Assembly (NCBI GenBank): GCA_025618425.1
Contig: CM046847.1
Coordinates: forward strand, 12,250,968-12,314,967
Direction: 5' to 3'
Length of the DNA stretch: 64,000 nt
From: Heliocidaris tuberculata
Lineage: Eukaryota > Echinodermata > Echinoidea > Camarodonta > Echinometridae
The notes below the pieces were generated by a model. That model was given only the letters and a program-made list of their open reading frames with translations. It ran no database searches and had not been told where the DNA came from. This document shows, in pieces, positions 12,701 to 21,360 of this stretch. The position numbers were made by a program, and so were the translations under genes. Position 1 is the stretch's first letter. Each line of letters begins with the position of its first letter.

Positions 12701-12843
12701 GTGTTTCCCGTGGTCGTGTCAGCTTCCCCAGCCGAAGCACTTCCACCCGAAGAAGAATTCGCAAGGGACAAAATCGCCAACAAAACGCCGAAAGATGCCA
12801 AACAGATCCTCCCGCCTTTTCTTTTGCCTTGGTTCGAGTGCAT
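107..12843 (-). CDS. P4HTM: Transmembrane prolyl 4-hydroxylase gene (P4HTM-like), multi-exon
   Basis: Gene-level entry. The CDS joins 12843-12559, 10573-10492, 9485-8987, (probable micro-exon), 4641-4526, 2852-2762, 1159-1036 and 215-107. Known P4HTM enzymes are ER type II membrane proteins that use Fe(II), 2-oxoglutarate and O2 to hydroxylate prolines, HIF-alpha among the reported substrates. Seen here: a hydrophobic anchor near residues 12-29, an acidic/glycine-rich stalk, two EF-hand loops (about 180-191 and 220-231), iron ligands H304-x-D306 and H413, and the 2-oxoglutarate lysine K423 ten residues after H413. The EF-hand pair plus P4H core separates this family from collagen P4H-alpha and PHD enzymes. 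At least 437 residues are encoded. The C-terminal tail is missing: either the reading frame stops at TAA 105-103, or it splices at the GTAAAT donor at 106 to an exon at or beyond the left edge. Numbering assumes the 7-base micro-exon. Confidence 0.92.
216..1035 (-). other. P4HTM-like intron, nothing else recognised
   Basis: AT-rich intron sequence with an A-rich stretch near 856-880 and a G-run near 895-907. I see no coding or structural signal. Confidence 0.6.
1036..1159 (-). CDS. P4HTM: P4HTM-like catalytic exon ([13 protein letters not shown])
   Basis: This 124-base exon has acceptor AAATCCAG|TACACC and donor ACAG|GTTAGT. It encodes [19 protein letters not shown], then [20 protein letters not shown]. 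This corresponds to the VDLRxxxxHCxKxNLRVKPxxGxAVFWYN stretch of P4HTM. It enters in phase 0 and leaves in phase 1. Confidence 0.92.
2033..2540. repeat. Degenerate tandem repeat (CGGTCATCCGGGTACTTTTG motif) split by a MITE
   Basis: Variants of GGTCATCCGGGTACTTxTGCGCAAACCATGAGATATT recur near 2033, 2087, 2401 and 2457, and CTGAAAACCCTTCATACAAAT occurs at about 2360 and 2511. The array lies in the intron between the 1036-1159 and 2762-2852 P4HTM exons and is interrupted by the element at 2114-2332. Confidence 0.6.
2114..2332. mobile_element. MITE with CACTCTTAAAA terminal inverted repeats
   Basis: The element starts CACTCTTAAAA and ends TTTTAAGAGTG. Inside are many copies of GGTTAAA/TTTAACC and GGGCAA/TTGCCC motifs that pair across the centre (TTGGGCA near 2129 with TGCCCAA near 2301). 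It is about 219 bp with no coding capacity. Confidence 0.65.
2523..2600 (+). mobile_element. LINE 3' end fragment
   Basis: GACGGATGTGTCAATGAAGT followed by AAATAAATACATAC closely matches the 3' end of the LINE fragment at 24900-24965. It is therefore a severely 5'-truncated copy with a tetranucleotide tail. Confidence 0.5.
2762..2852 (-). CDS. P4HTM: P4HTM-like catalytic exon with GGGETAFP motif
   Basis: This 91-base exon has acceptor CTTTTCAG|ATATAT and donor GAA|GTAAAG. Joined to the preceding TGCAG it gives [20 protein letters not shown] followed by [12 protein letters not shown], the conserved beta-strand and GGETxFP turn of prolyl 4-hydroxylases. It enters in phase 2 and leaves in phase 0, matching both neighbours. 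It is too short to be seen from ORF length. Confidence 0.93.
3889..4293. mobile_element. Non-autonomous DNA transposon, CACGAGGCGTCATTT inverted ends (copy 1)
   Basis: The left end carries CACACGAGGCGTCATTT and the right end AAATGACGCCTCGTGTGG, a near-perfect terminal inverted repeat around about 370 bp of non-coding sequence. A diverged relative lies at 11719-12352. It abuts the 4294-4436 MITE directly. Confidence 0.65.
4294..4436 (-). mobile_element. 140-bp MITE family 'GGGGAGCGTTTCAT', copy 1
   Basis: This copy is in opposite orientation to the other four (12358, 35723, 59012, 61139). It shares the core CAGCCAATCAGATGCAAGGA and GTCGGT/ACCGAC stem sequences, and the ends are inverted (GGGGTGCGTTTTCATC and GGAAACAGGGCCCC). 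Confidence 0.75.
4526..4641 (-). CDS. P4HTM: P4HTM-like catalytic exon with HxD iron-binding motif
   Basis: This 116-base exon has a pyrimidine-rich acceptor (CCAATTTACAG|GTAG) and donor TGCAG|GTATTT. It encodes [18 protein letters not shown] and continues through PCGHT to SRLC. HAHWD contains the HxD pair that binds Fe(II) in 2-oxoglutarate dioxygenases. It enters in phase 0 and leaves in phase 2. The two intron codons just before the acceptor happen to read Leu-Gln, the residues expected at the protein junction, but no AG lies before them that could place them in the exon. Confidence 0.95.
5095..5154. repeat. (GA)n microsatellite
   Basis: About 55 bases of uninterrupted AG dinucleotide, followed by G-rich and then C15/G12 homopolymers at about 5262-5304. 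Long ORFs over it on both strands are simple-repeat artefacts. Confidence 0.95.
7156..7162 (-). CDS. P4HTM: Candidate 7-base micro-exon of the P4HTM-like gene
   Basis: Exon 3 leaves in phase 2 and the VVRY exon starts in phase 0, so 3n+1 bases of coding sequence are missing between them. The minus strand here reads AG|CATTCAG|GTTAGA. Splicing these 7 bases in gives Ser-Ile-Gln (GD-SIQ-VVRY), matching the xLQ that precedes VVRY in relatives. It was the only fitting site I found in a hand search for the CAG|GT form (plus-strand ACCTG) in the 4.3-kb intron. The upstream tract is not pyrimidine-rich, so the acceptor is weak. This is inference from phase and homology. Confidence 0.35.
7328..7686. 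mobile_element. Foldback element of AATTCCGAA/TTCGGAATT subrepeats with 8-bp target duplication
   Basis: The element at 7336-7678 (343 bp) is flanked by an exact direct repeat TACCTACC (7328-7335 and 7679-7686). The left half repeats variants of GGTTCGTAATTCCGAA, the right half repeats its complement, and the outer ends pair (GGGTTACTCGTTTTTCCGAA with TTCGG-type complement at 7662-7678). It lies inside the P4HTM intron. Similar architecture is known for sea-urchin TU foldback transposons, which have short subrepeats in long inverted arms and 8-bp duplications. Confidence 0.75.
7721..7929. mobile_element. Near-perfect hairpin MITE (GACCCGG family)
   Basis: Two arms of about 90 bp are almost exact reverse complements; for example GGAAATCAGTCCGTTGGGGC near 7740 pairs with the complement near 7888-7908. 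The loop is about 30 bp. The core contains repeated TTGACCCGG and CCGGGTCA. The left flank ACTCTTAAAA resembles the ends of the 2114-2332 MITE. Confidence 0.8.
8461..8870. mobile_element. piggyBac-like MITE, copy 1
   Basis: This 410-bp element begins CCCTTTCGAGACA and ends TGTCCTGAAAGGG, flanked on both sides by TTAA (8457-8460 and 8871-8874). A TTAA target duplication and CCC-type ends are the piggyBac signature. It has no transposase frame. It shares most of its length with 11877-12293. Confidence 0.8.
8987..9485 (-). CDS. P4HTM: P4HTM-like exon 3: EF-hand region
   Basis: This 499-base exon follows acceptor CTCTCCAG (9487-9486) and ends at donor GATAG|GTGATT. It holds two canonical 12-residue EF-hand loops, [12 protein letters not shown] and [12 protein letters not shown], each with acidic or Asn ligands at positions 1, 3, 5 and 9 and Glu at 12. 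Calcium binding is therefore plausible. It continues to TVIELGD, matching the VELSEP stretch just before the catalytic VVRY segment. It exits in phase 2, which does not match the phase-0 entry of the exon at 4641-4526 (see the micro-exon entry). Confidence 0.93.
9658..9722. repeat. (GA)n microsatellite
   Basis: A GA-rich run with a few GTGAGTGA interruptions, followed by a G-run, in the intron between P4HTM exons 2 and 3. Confidence 0.95.
10492..10573 (-). CDS. P4HTM: P4HTM-like exon 2
   Basis: This 82-base exon has acceptor TATTCAG|GTTGG and donor TTCG|GTAATA. It enters in phase 0, matching exon 1, and leaves in phase 1, matching exon 3. It encodes [20 protein letters not shown] and then AVKPPAF. 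With the first codon of exon 3 it makes [16 protein letters not shown], the family-typical lead-in to the catalytic module (the xPLFEIPGFL region of vertebrate P4HTM). The perfect phase fit on both sides makes this exon secure although it is too short to stand out as an ORF. Confidence 0.92.
11107..11391 (-). mobile_element. tRNA-derived SINE (full length, reverse orientation)
   Basis: On the minus strand it begins AGGTGTCGTGGTCTAGTGGA (box A-like) with GGTTCAAGTCCCGC (box B) about 50 bases on. Then come CTTTGGCAAGACATTAATCT, CCACTCTCCACCCAGGTGTA, AATGGGTACC and a GCGCAATATAAATG end. Related copies lie at 20978, 36919, 52377 and, diverged, 56752. The body and tail exclude an ordinary tRNA gene. 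Confidence 0.85.
11719..12352. mobile_element. GAGGCGTCATT-ended transposon (copy 2), split by a piggyBac-like MITE
   Basis: The ends ATGCCCGTTGCACC-TGAGGCGTCATT and AATGACGCCTCTCGTGCAACAGGCAT form an inverted repeat. Removing the inserted MITE plus one TTAA leaves about 213 bp. It is related to 3889-4293. Confidence 0.65.
11877..12293. mobile_element. piggyBac-like MITE, copy 2 (nested)
   Basis: This 417-bp copy has CCCTTTCGAGACA and AAAAAGGG ends and TTAA on both sides (11873-11876 and 12294-12297). It is inserted in the 11719-12352 element. Confidence 0.8.
12358..12499 (+). mobile_element. 140-bp MITE family 'GGGGAGCGTTTCAT', copy 2
   Basis: It carries the core TCCTTGCATCTGATTGGCTG and TTTGTCGGTAAAAATCACTG. 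It ends CTTGATGAAACGCCCCCCAG and starts with the diverged inverse CTAGGGCCCTGTTTCATAAA. It lies 59 bp inside P4HTM intron 1 from the exon 1 donor. Confidence 0.75.
12559..12843 (-). CDS. P4HTM: P4HTM-like exon 1: start codon, membrane anchor, acidic stalk
   Basis: The 95 codons start at ATG 12843-12841. The short basic N-terminus ([11 protein letters not shown]) followed by the hydrophobic stretch [16 protein letters not shown] fits a type II signal anchor. A Ser/Gly/Glu/Asp-rich stalk follows, with a run of four glycines and an acidic cluster [10 protein letters not shown]. The exon ends in phase 0 at donor GAA|GTAAGT (12558), a near-consensus site. GC content is clearly higher than in the flanking introns. 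The ATG is the first methionine of the open frame and puts the anchor right at the N-terminus; an upstream non-coding exon cannot be excluded. No TATA box is evident upstream. Confidence 0.88.
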
Positions 12844-12899
12844 GATTTCCTCTATAGTTATGCTTTCGAACGTTGTAATCCAAGGTATTAGACAGTACT

Positions 12900-13167
12900 G
12901 CAGATAGTATAGGGAAATACGTCATTAATTAATGCAAGAAATACATCATTAATAAGAGCTGCAGTATTTGATTGCTTAGTTTCTGAATTAGAAGGAATAT
13001 ATCAGGCCATGTAGTTTAGAAGAGAAACCGTCGTTGGAAAAAATTCAAATCAAGTGGAGTTTTCTATACCGGTCGCTCGTTACTTTGGCTTGAGGGCCGG
13101 TTGATCAACTAGAAAAAAATAGGAAAACATACATAATTATAAGCTGCACTGAAGAAAATATGAAAAA
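12900..13167. other. Upstream flank of the P4HTM-like gene
   Basis: This is the 5' flank of the minus-strand gene and should contain its promoter. I see no TATA box, CCAAT box or clear initiator. Confidence 0.4.
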
Positions 13168-13345
13168 GGAGGCGCCGTGGCTCAGTGGTAGAGAAGTGGT
13201 CTCGTAACTTGGAGGACCCAGGTTCGAAAGCAAGTGGATGTGCTAGTGCCCTTTGGTAAGACATTAATCCTCATTACCAAGTCCATGCATCCGAGAGGAT
13301 TTAGAGCCGTCGGACCTTTACAAAGTACACCAGCTCGAAAATAAA
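13168..13345 (+). mobile_element. tRNA-derived SINE, second subfamily
   Basis: GGCGCCGTGGCTCAGTGGTA (box A-like) and GGTTCGAAAGCAAGTGG (box B-like) are followed by GTGCCCTTTGGTAAGACATT. A relative lies at 45481-45605. It is not a functional tRNA: no acceptor stem closes. Confidence 0.65.
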
Positions 13346-13586
13346 TTTTGCCCAGCTTATTTCAACTCGTCAACCATGTTCTCTTCAGCTATAATAGCTG
13401 TACAGAGTACAAGTCATCGACATTTCCCCTCTTGATACAATAAATTGCAATTTTTTGTTTGAAAGAAATACCGTTGATTGATCGCCCACTTTCACCATAC
13501 GGTATTTCAGCAAGCGTATAGCTCAACACACTACTGCAACGAAACTACTATAGTGAAAAGAGAGTGACGTATCGAATGATCTCTGT

Positions 13587-14052
13587 CAGGGGCGTCGATC
13601 CGTGTTCATGATTGGGGGGAGGGGGGATAACCAGCGACTGAACGAAGCGACCGAGCGGGGGAGGGTGTGGGAGGGGGGTATCCGCCCTCCCACACCAGGG
13701 GACTTTTTCAAAAACCTGTCTATAAAACTTGCATTTTGGAGCATCCAAAATGGTTTTTAATGAAAAGAAGGAATTTTTGTGAATTTTCTTCGATATTTTC
13801 GCCTTGAAATTATGGCATTTATTATTTCCTTACTTCTAATTATTAAAGAATGTGATGGTATTTCAAGATCAAACATAATGAGTTTGGATAATAATTAGCT
13901 TTAAGTTAATGTACCATAATTTTTATTTATTTTAAATCTTTATAAAAAAAAAAATTTGGGGGGGGGGGGCGTGATATTATACAGGCCACCCCCACCTCAT
14001 TTTTTTTTTTTGGGGGGGGGGATATATACCCCCATCCCCCCGGAATCGACAC
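13587..14052 (+). mobile_element. Non-coding element with CAGGGGCGTCGATCCG ends, copy 1
   Basis: It starts CAGGGGCGTCGATCCGTGTTCATGA and ends with the inverse GGAATCGACA. The interior TCAAACATAATGAGTTTGGA and GGTTTTTAATGAAAAGAAGG are shared with the inverted copy at 26372-26862. G-runs near both ends are part of the element. Confidence 0.7.
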
Positions 14053-14794
14053 TCACTCTTTTCCCGTGTTAATACGAAGGGATTCACCATAGCTTTGTTA
14101 TAAGAAATTTTAAAGAGTTGCAAAACGCTTTCAAACATATTTATACACGGCTGGTTGCCCACTCGCTCCTTGTTTTGGTTTTGCTCGCCATTGAGACGCA
14201 ACAATTTTGTCACGAATTTTGACACGAATTTGGCGCCTCTAGACAAGGCGCGCTTTTGTGGCGTGTTTCCGAATGCGCGCCCCTTTTTGCACACGGAGCG
14301 CATTACACACGATTGTGGAAGCGTATACTCATGGAAATTGTGTCATTCTCTCGTGGCTTTTGGTAGAGGCAGGACCTGCTGATTTGGACAATCCAAAATC
14401 CCCATCCACCATCCCCAATATCACCGCCTGTTAGTATTTAGTTGTCTTGCAAGCAATGATTCTGTAATAATGGTTTTGGTTGGTTAAGGAATAAGTTATG
14501 ATTGACACGATACTTGTGTTGTCTCACAGATACGAAGGCAATTATGCATGCCGATTGGATTTAATGCTTGTAGGTCAAGCGATCGAATATATAGGGTACA
14601 GTGGAAACTCAGCTAAAGAGATCTGTGCCCTGTAACATGGGAAATGCGATCGGTCTTACGATTGATTCGAATAGTGGGTCTATGGCGGATCATGTGCTGA
14701 AGAAGTTGCAATTGACCGTGGGATTGGTTGTGTCTCTTTGTGTTGCAGGCCCCTGATTTAACAATGTTCTTGATATAGCAGAATAATATCCCTG

Positions 14795-17040
14795 GACCCA
14801 GCTCTTTATACCATATCGTTTTTGTTATTTGTTGTTAACTTGATTATATATAACGGCATTTCTGCTTAGCATGGTAACTCAGTGCTGAGCCTCGCTCGAT
14901 TTTACATGCGGGGTGGTATACCTGGAGGGAAGTGATGGGGCCCGGTTGGGAACACTTTTGCTGGAATCGTTGATGAGAGCTGGGAATGGGTGGTGCATCC
15001 GGGTTACATTAAAAAACTTCCCCGTCTGATCGGGCATTCCTGACGGCTAGCAAGGGGGGGGGGGGGGGGGGGGGCTCGTGGCAATACAGTGGGGACATTC
15101 GATTACGAGAGGGGTTTACTAGCCGTGGGTTTGACCTTCTCTGGCTAAACGCTTGAATTTCACATATGTATTTCGAATTTAAGATTTATGTACATGGGTG
15201 CAGATTACATTTATTCACATGATTCCTCATTTTCAGCATAGATTCCAGCATTAGTTCTGTAATTGGGTTGGATACTCCAATTTGTGTGTACTACATGTAG
15301 AATTATGATATTGGTGTGAATCCCAGCTCCTTATACCATATCGGTTTGTTATTTGCTGTTAACTTGATTATATATAACGATATTCTTGCCCCGGGGGGGG
15401 GGGGGGGTACTCAGATTATAATCGGACGGGGGTGTGCGGCTGAGAACTCCAGACCCATACCCACATCCAAGGGTCCTTTTGCTGTAAATAGGCACCCATG
15501 TCTAAGGATTTTTTGTGAAAAATGGACCCATGTCTAAGGATTTCGAACTTTAAATGAGGGAGAAAAGAGAGGAATGAAACAAATGATAAGAGAGCCGCTT
15601 TTTTTTTTTTTTTATATATACGGGGAGGTATACCTGGAGGGAAGTGATGGGGCCCGGTTGGGAATACTTTTGCTGGAATCGTTGATGAGAGCTGGGAATG
15701 GGTGGTGCATCCGGGTTACATAAAAAACTTCCCCGTCTGATCGGGCATTCCTGACGGCTAGCAAGGGAGGCTCGTGGCAATGCAGAGGGGACATTCGTTT
15801 ACGAGAATGGGTTTCTAGCCGTGGGTTTAACCCTTCTCTGGCTACATGCTTGGAATTTACATATTTTGATTTTAAGGTTTATGTATGGGATGCAGATTAC
15901 ATTTATTCACATGATTCCTCACTTTCCAGCATAGATTCCAGCACTAGTTCTGTAATTTGGGTTGGATACTCAAATCTGTGTGTACTACGTGTAGAATTAT
16001 AATATTGGTGTGAATCCCAGCTCTTTATACCATATCGTTTTGTTATTTGCTGTTAACTTGATGACATATAACGGCATTCCTGCTGTAGCATGGTAACTTT
16101 AATGGTACTGAGAACCTCGTTATATCAAGGAGTTATTCCGCTGTATATACAGTGGGTTTAAAAGCATTCAGTGATTGTGTTGTGATTTACAGGAGAACTG
16201 TATTTCCCAAGGGAATGCAGAGTAATGCTGAAAAATTAAAAGATTACTCAGATGCGGAGCAAAATGCTTGGTCGCACAAATATCTGCGGTTTAAAGGTGG
16301 CTCCGCAGTCTAGATCTAGTCGTGGGACGTGAGGGAATTTTGTCCCAGTCATGTTTTCTCAGATCAAGGATCTGAAGATTGGGTATTTGCCCTCACCTCA
16401 TCCGAAAGGGGGTGGGGGGGGGGGGGGTCTAAACAGGCATATTGTATACATTTTACGTAGTGACGTGTTGTATAATTACAATTAGTGCATGCTATATGAA
16501 GAAAATCACTGTTTAAGCTATGGGTCGGTGACCTTGACAGAATTTATCAATTTGGGCCTTCATCACACATACATATATTAGCAAGAAATTATGTTACCAT
16601 TCGTAAGACAAGTAATTTCAGGAGCCTCGCTCGATTTTACATGCTGGGAGGTATACCTGGAGGGAAGTGATGGGGCCCGGTTGGGAATACTTTTGCTGGA
16701 ATCGTTGATGAGAGCTGGGAATGGGTGGTGCATCCGGGTCATAAAAAAAACTTCCCCGTCTGATCGGGCATTCCTGACGGCTAGCAAGGGAGGCTCGTGG
16801 CAATGCAGAGGGGACATTCGTTTACGAGAGGGGGTTTCTAGCCGTGGGTTTAACCCTTCTCTGGCTACACGCTTTGATTTCACATATTTTGATTTTACGG
16901 TTTATGTATGGGGTGCAGATTACATTTATTCACATGATTCCTCATTTTTTCAGCATAGATTCCAGCACTAGTTCTGTAATTGGTTTGGATACTCAAATCT
17001 GTGTGTAATACAATTATAATATTGGTGTGAATTCAGGTAC
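14795..17040 (+). repeat. Imperfect three-unit tandem repeat
   Basis: The block CCTGGAGGGAAGTGATGGGG...GGGCATTCCTGACGGCTAGC recurs at 14921, 15633 and 16656 (spacings 712 and 1023). Each is followed by CAGATTACATTTATTCACAT and, in the first two, by a TTATACCATATCG...TTAACTTGAT block that precedes the next unit. Unit 1 has a G-run insertion near 15056 and the last interval carries about 300 extra bases (16100-16620). Minus-strand ORFs of 60-101 codons recur in all units but show mutually shifted frames and no known domain. Confidence 0.8.
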
Positions 17041-17227
17041 CGCCATGGTAAAATGATACATGTGGAAATGACAGTAACCAATGTTAAATAAAAGCCATGG
17101 AAAATGCACAATTCGAACGGTCTGTCGATTTCTCATTTATCATATAGAGGTTTAAAACTGAAAGGTATAAGATTGAGTGGGCCTGTCGCTCCGAAATTCT
17201 AGTCCGCTCCCGTTCGTGCATTACCTT

Positions 17228-17648
17228 CAGTCAGACCCAACTTCGGAAAACCGAGCGCAGGTATATACGCCGAAAACGGCGTATGAATATAGAGCCCTCA
17301 TCGTTCAGTGGGAGGCAGAGTGTACAAAAGGCATGGGGAAAATCTTGCAAAGTCAACCAGCCAACGATATATAATTTTTTTTAAATAATTATCCAATTAT
17401 CTTCAAAATCCTTGAATGATTCGTCATATGAAATGACTTTCAAATGACAAACGTTTGAAATAAATATATCCGCAGCATTATTTTTGAAAAATATATTATC
17501 AACAGCAGGTCGACATTGCACGATTTTCCCCATGTCTTTTGTACACACTATCTCGCACTGAACGATGAGGGCTCTATATTCATCTTGCTCCATACGCCGT
17601 TTTCGGAGTATATACCTGTGCTCGGTTTTCCGGAGTTGGGTCTGACTG
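17228..17648. mobile_element. Long inverted-repeat element (CAGTCAGACCC ends)
   Basis: The left arm (17228-17350) and right arm (about 17510-17648) are diverged reverse complements. Both contain GTATATACGCCG/CGGAGTATATAC, the CGTTTTCGG complement pair and GAGCCCTCATCGTTCAGTG. The flanks share ACCTT (17223-17227 and 17649-17653), extendable to ACCTTCAG (8 bp) if the first three bases belong to the target. The loop of about 160 bp is AT-rich and non-coding. Confidence 0.75.
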
Positions 17649-17653
17649 ACCTT

Positions 17654-20600
17654 CAGAACTACATTTTTTTTAATTTTTTTTTTTTGGTTTATATCATGTT
17701 TAAGGAATGATGAAGAATATTTTTTTTTAAATGATATATTACAGAGAGATAATATATAAAATCACAAGATTTGAAAAACAATGCAGTATGTACGTTGAGC
17801 GAAGTAATACATTAAAGGGAAATAAATAAAACATGTTCCATCTGAAATGTTAAAAATACCTTGTTTCCATATCTCATATTGTATCAGTCGCGTATTACCG
17901 ATAAAGATAACGAAAACCTTGAAAAGAAATTCAGTGCTTGGGGGGGGGGGGGATGGGGTCGATGTGAAATAGTGCTTACGCTCACTTTCATGAAAAATAA
18001 GTTACATGCACTAATGTTATACTGATTCACTACTCTACAACTCATAAATATTTCATATTCAAATTCAAACGATAACGCAACATACAATCATCCACAGACG
18101 AGTTAAAATATATGTTTTCCAATGCATGATTAAAATAGCACACGTGTGTGTTAGCACTGTATTGCACCGACCCCTTATAAGTAAGCTATACATTGATATC
18201 TTTTACCTTAATACATTTTTCACATAAACTTCACAGGAGACCGATTTTATAGTTACAGTAATTGTTATCTTGGGAGATATGTGACTAGCCTATAGCCAGA
18301 TAATCACTGGTGTATACATTATGTAACCAATAATAGTTTTTACTATACATCGCTGTTAAAAAAAATCAAAACGAGACAGCCACACTAGCAGTATGGCAAT
18401 GGAAATTCATGGAGGACAAACCTTGCTTATAATTATAAGTATCATAAAAGAAACAAATCATTCAATTTACCTTCAATAATGCATGTAGCTCGGATTCTGC
18501 GATTCCCCATGTACGTGGATTGCAAAACAGGTGGTGGTTGAGTGACGCCGTCTGTACGTTATGCTTCTATTTGTTATAGTGTGGTGGGTTAGGGAAATTT
18601 TCGTGACAGAGCGGACTAAAGCACCAAATTCGGCATGAACTCTCCTTATGGCTTACTTATCAATATCAGTCGAGCTGCGAGGAGCCCTCGCGAATTTTTA
18701 AAGGTAGTCTAGTAAAATGAAAAAAAAAAAAATCCCAAATGGCCGCCATCCAATATGATATAAACAATTTTTTCTGGTTAAATCATTTCATAGGATGCAT
18801 AAATTTGTTGTCAAGTTGAATTATCAAGATGATTTGACATCATTTATCATTTCTGAAAATAAAGGGCCTGTCCATAGGCACATGAAATGATTCCAAAAAT
18901 AATATCTATGAAGGGCGCCCTCAATTAGATGGAACATTTTGCTTGGATAACAGTCACTGTAAAAGGAGCTGCATTTCAGCCAGGAAATAAAATGAAAAAC
19001 ACAGCTGAATCGTTGTTTTTTTTTTTTTGTTGTTGTTGTTGTTGTTGTTTGTTTGTTTGTTTTCTTTTCTTTTTACATATTATGTAAAAAAAAAAAAAAT
19101 TCATAGTTTATATTATGTTTTGCATATACTTTGTGATATAATGAATAACTAAATAGTTGGGCCTGACCAATACCATCCTGCCTTGTGTCCTGTCTTTCCC
19201 CGCCAGCCCCCGCTAGCCCCCGATATACTCCCGCCTTCCCTTCGTATCGATTATGTTTAACCATAAAGATTTATGACCATACATTAACCCCAAAGATATA
19301 TATTTTTCAACTGTGTCAGTATTACATTCTAGTAGCGAAATCGGTTGCTACTAAGCCTTAAAGTCCATGCAGAACAATTACAATTTTAACATAAGCGGCG
19401 GCTATTATGGACTCTATATTTGATTTCATATTTCAGAGGATGCTGGGTCCATATACCTTATATCTAAATATGATACATTCCATTTCTCTTAAAGCTACCA
19501 TGATTACTCATGAGTAGAGTAGGGTTGTCCGCAAGACGACAGAGTTCCTAAAACTGAGCTGTTTTTCAAGAAATGTTCAGTTACAGACTGCGATTTTACG
19601 TGTGTGGCAAGCTTAAAAGTGTCCAGTGGACCGTTGCAGTCATCAATATTCAGTGTATGAGACACACGCGATAGCTTCGTATGATTTGCCTGCTGCCATG
19701 GTTACGGACATATTTCGAAAGGGCTCCTCGGCTGAAATCATTTTATATAGGCCTACCCTAAAGAGGCTTCAAACCAAAAATGGTGCTTTTGTCCGGCGTG
19801 TTGCGATAATCGAAAATTTTTACCCTAACCGGTCCAGGATTATAGATTGCTATATAGAAATACTGGGATACACCAATAAGGGTCAACAACAGCTGCGGCA
19901 TACAAATTGTAATTCACTGAAGGTCATGGCATGCCAAACAAAAGAGCAGAGAGTGGTAATTATATCGTGGCATATTAAATCAGTTCTCATTTCATTACAT
20001 GCACAATGGTCCTGTTTGAAAATTCAATGCTAGTAGAAGTGTAGAAGCAGCTACAGGTTTGAAATAAAAATGAAATTATAAAGTTGATAACGAAATAACA
20101 GCATCGAGTCATAGACTTTTTGTTTTAAGTATTCTTTTATTCATTTCTTTTCAGTGAATCAACAGATATACGAAAAGAGAAACATTACAATCATGAATAA
20201 AGTATAAACAAAACCTTTTAAAATTGACAAGTAAATCTATACGTACATGGAAAAATGTATACATTCATGAAAGAACAAAGAATTTATACATCCATGTACT
20301 TGTAATTCACTTAAAATCTCAGCTTACTTGAAATTATACAGATATATAACTGAAAATATACCTTTGCGTTATCTGCAAAAATGTAAACATTCGTGAACGA
20401 ACAAAGAATGAATACAACTGAAAATATACCTTAGATATAACTGTTCCTCCTTTTTTCCACTGAAGGAATAATGTACCAAAGATAAAAAGGAGAAAGAAAG
20501 AAAAAAAAGGAGGGATATACGTGATGATGATTATTTACATTTTTGGTAAGCCCCCTCCCCCCCCCCCCCCTCCATCCCCCTCCATCCCCCTCCCTCCACC

Positions 20601-20780
20601 CTCATCAGCTTCTCGTGAGGTTTCTTGGTTTTAGTTGATATTGAGCAAGATACTATTAAACTGGTCTAAGCCGATTCACATGGAGCTTTTTTCCTCCCTA
20701 CGTGGAATATCAAACAAATGAGAGGTGAACAAAATTAGTTGACTGATCAGGCATTTAGATTCTCGGCGCTTCAACACTAT
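17654..20780. other. Gene-poor AT-rich stretch
   Basis: It contains a G-run at 17940, (TTG)n at 19027-19048, a C-run near 20550-20570, and a 135-codon open frame at 19626-20033 without recognisable domain, splice partner or codon signature. I see no supported gene. Confidence 0.5.
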
Positions 20781-20932
20781 GGGCTGGTCACAGATGTCCG
20801 ATAACGATAACGATAACGATAACGAGATTTTCCATTAAAGGTACACCCTATGGAGCAGCTGAACACGTACTCACCATATTATACCTTTGATTGAAAATCT
20901 CGTTATCGTTATCGGACAAATGTGACCAGCCC
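20781..20932. mobile_element. Short hairpin MITE (GGGCTGGTCACA ends, ATAACG core)
   Basis: GGGCTGGTCACAGATGTCCG at the left pairs with CGGACAAATGTGACCAGCCC at the right. The left arm carries a four-unit ATAACG expansion whose complement in the right arm has only two units. Confidence 0.75.
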
Positions 20933-20977
20933 GTAATACTTCAGGGACAACTACTCCTGGCTTTAACAGAATTGTAG

Positions 20978-21335
20978 AGGTGTCGTGGTCTGAGTGGATA
21001 CGTCACCGGACTGTGGATCACACATGATGGTTCGCTGTTCGAGTCCCGCCGCGGCACTAATGTCCTTTGGCAATACATTAATCTACATTGCCACTCTTAC
21101 CCAGGAGAAAATGGGTACCTGTGATGATTGCCGAAAGTCAGTGGAACTGTTTTTGCCATTGCCCTTCATGCATGTGCATGAAAGGTGAAAATTGGTAGGA
21201 ATGCTCTCTAAGGAATGGAGATTGTGTACACTACTTGTGTGCAGGCTTGAAATCCAGTGACTTGAGGTAATAATGAATAACATTGTGAAGCGCATTGAAT
21301 TATTCACGTAATGCGCTATATTAATATATTATAAT
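20978..21335 (+). mobile_element. tRNA-derived SINE
   Basis: It has AGGTGTCGTGGTCTGAGTGGA and GTTCGAGTCCCGCC promoter boxes, then TGTCCTTTGGCAATACATTA and AATGGGTACC, ending in GCGCTATATTAATATATTATAA. It is the same family as 11107-11391. Confidence 0.85.
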
Positions 21336-21360
21336 TATTTTCTTCTTTTTTGGGCGGGGG

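Noticed and set aside
15612..16883. Repeated minus-strand ORFs of 60-101 codons as a gene family
   Set aside because: Frames shift between the repeat units and no domain, signal peptide or splice partner is visible.
20978..21060. Functional tRNA gene
   Set aside because: Box A and B are present but no acceptor stem closes, and the body and tail match the other SINE copies.
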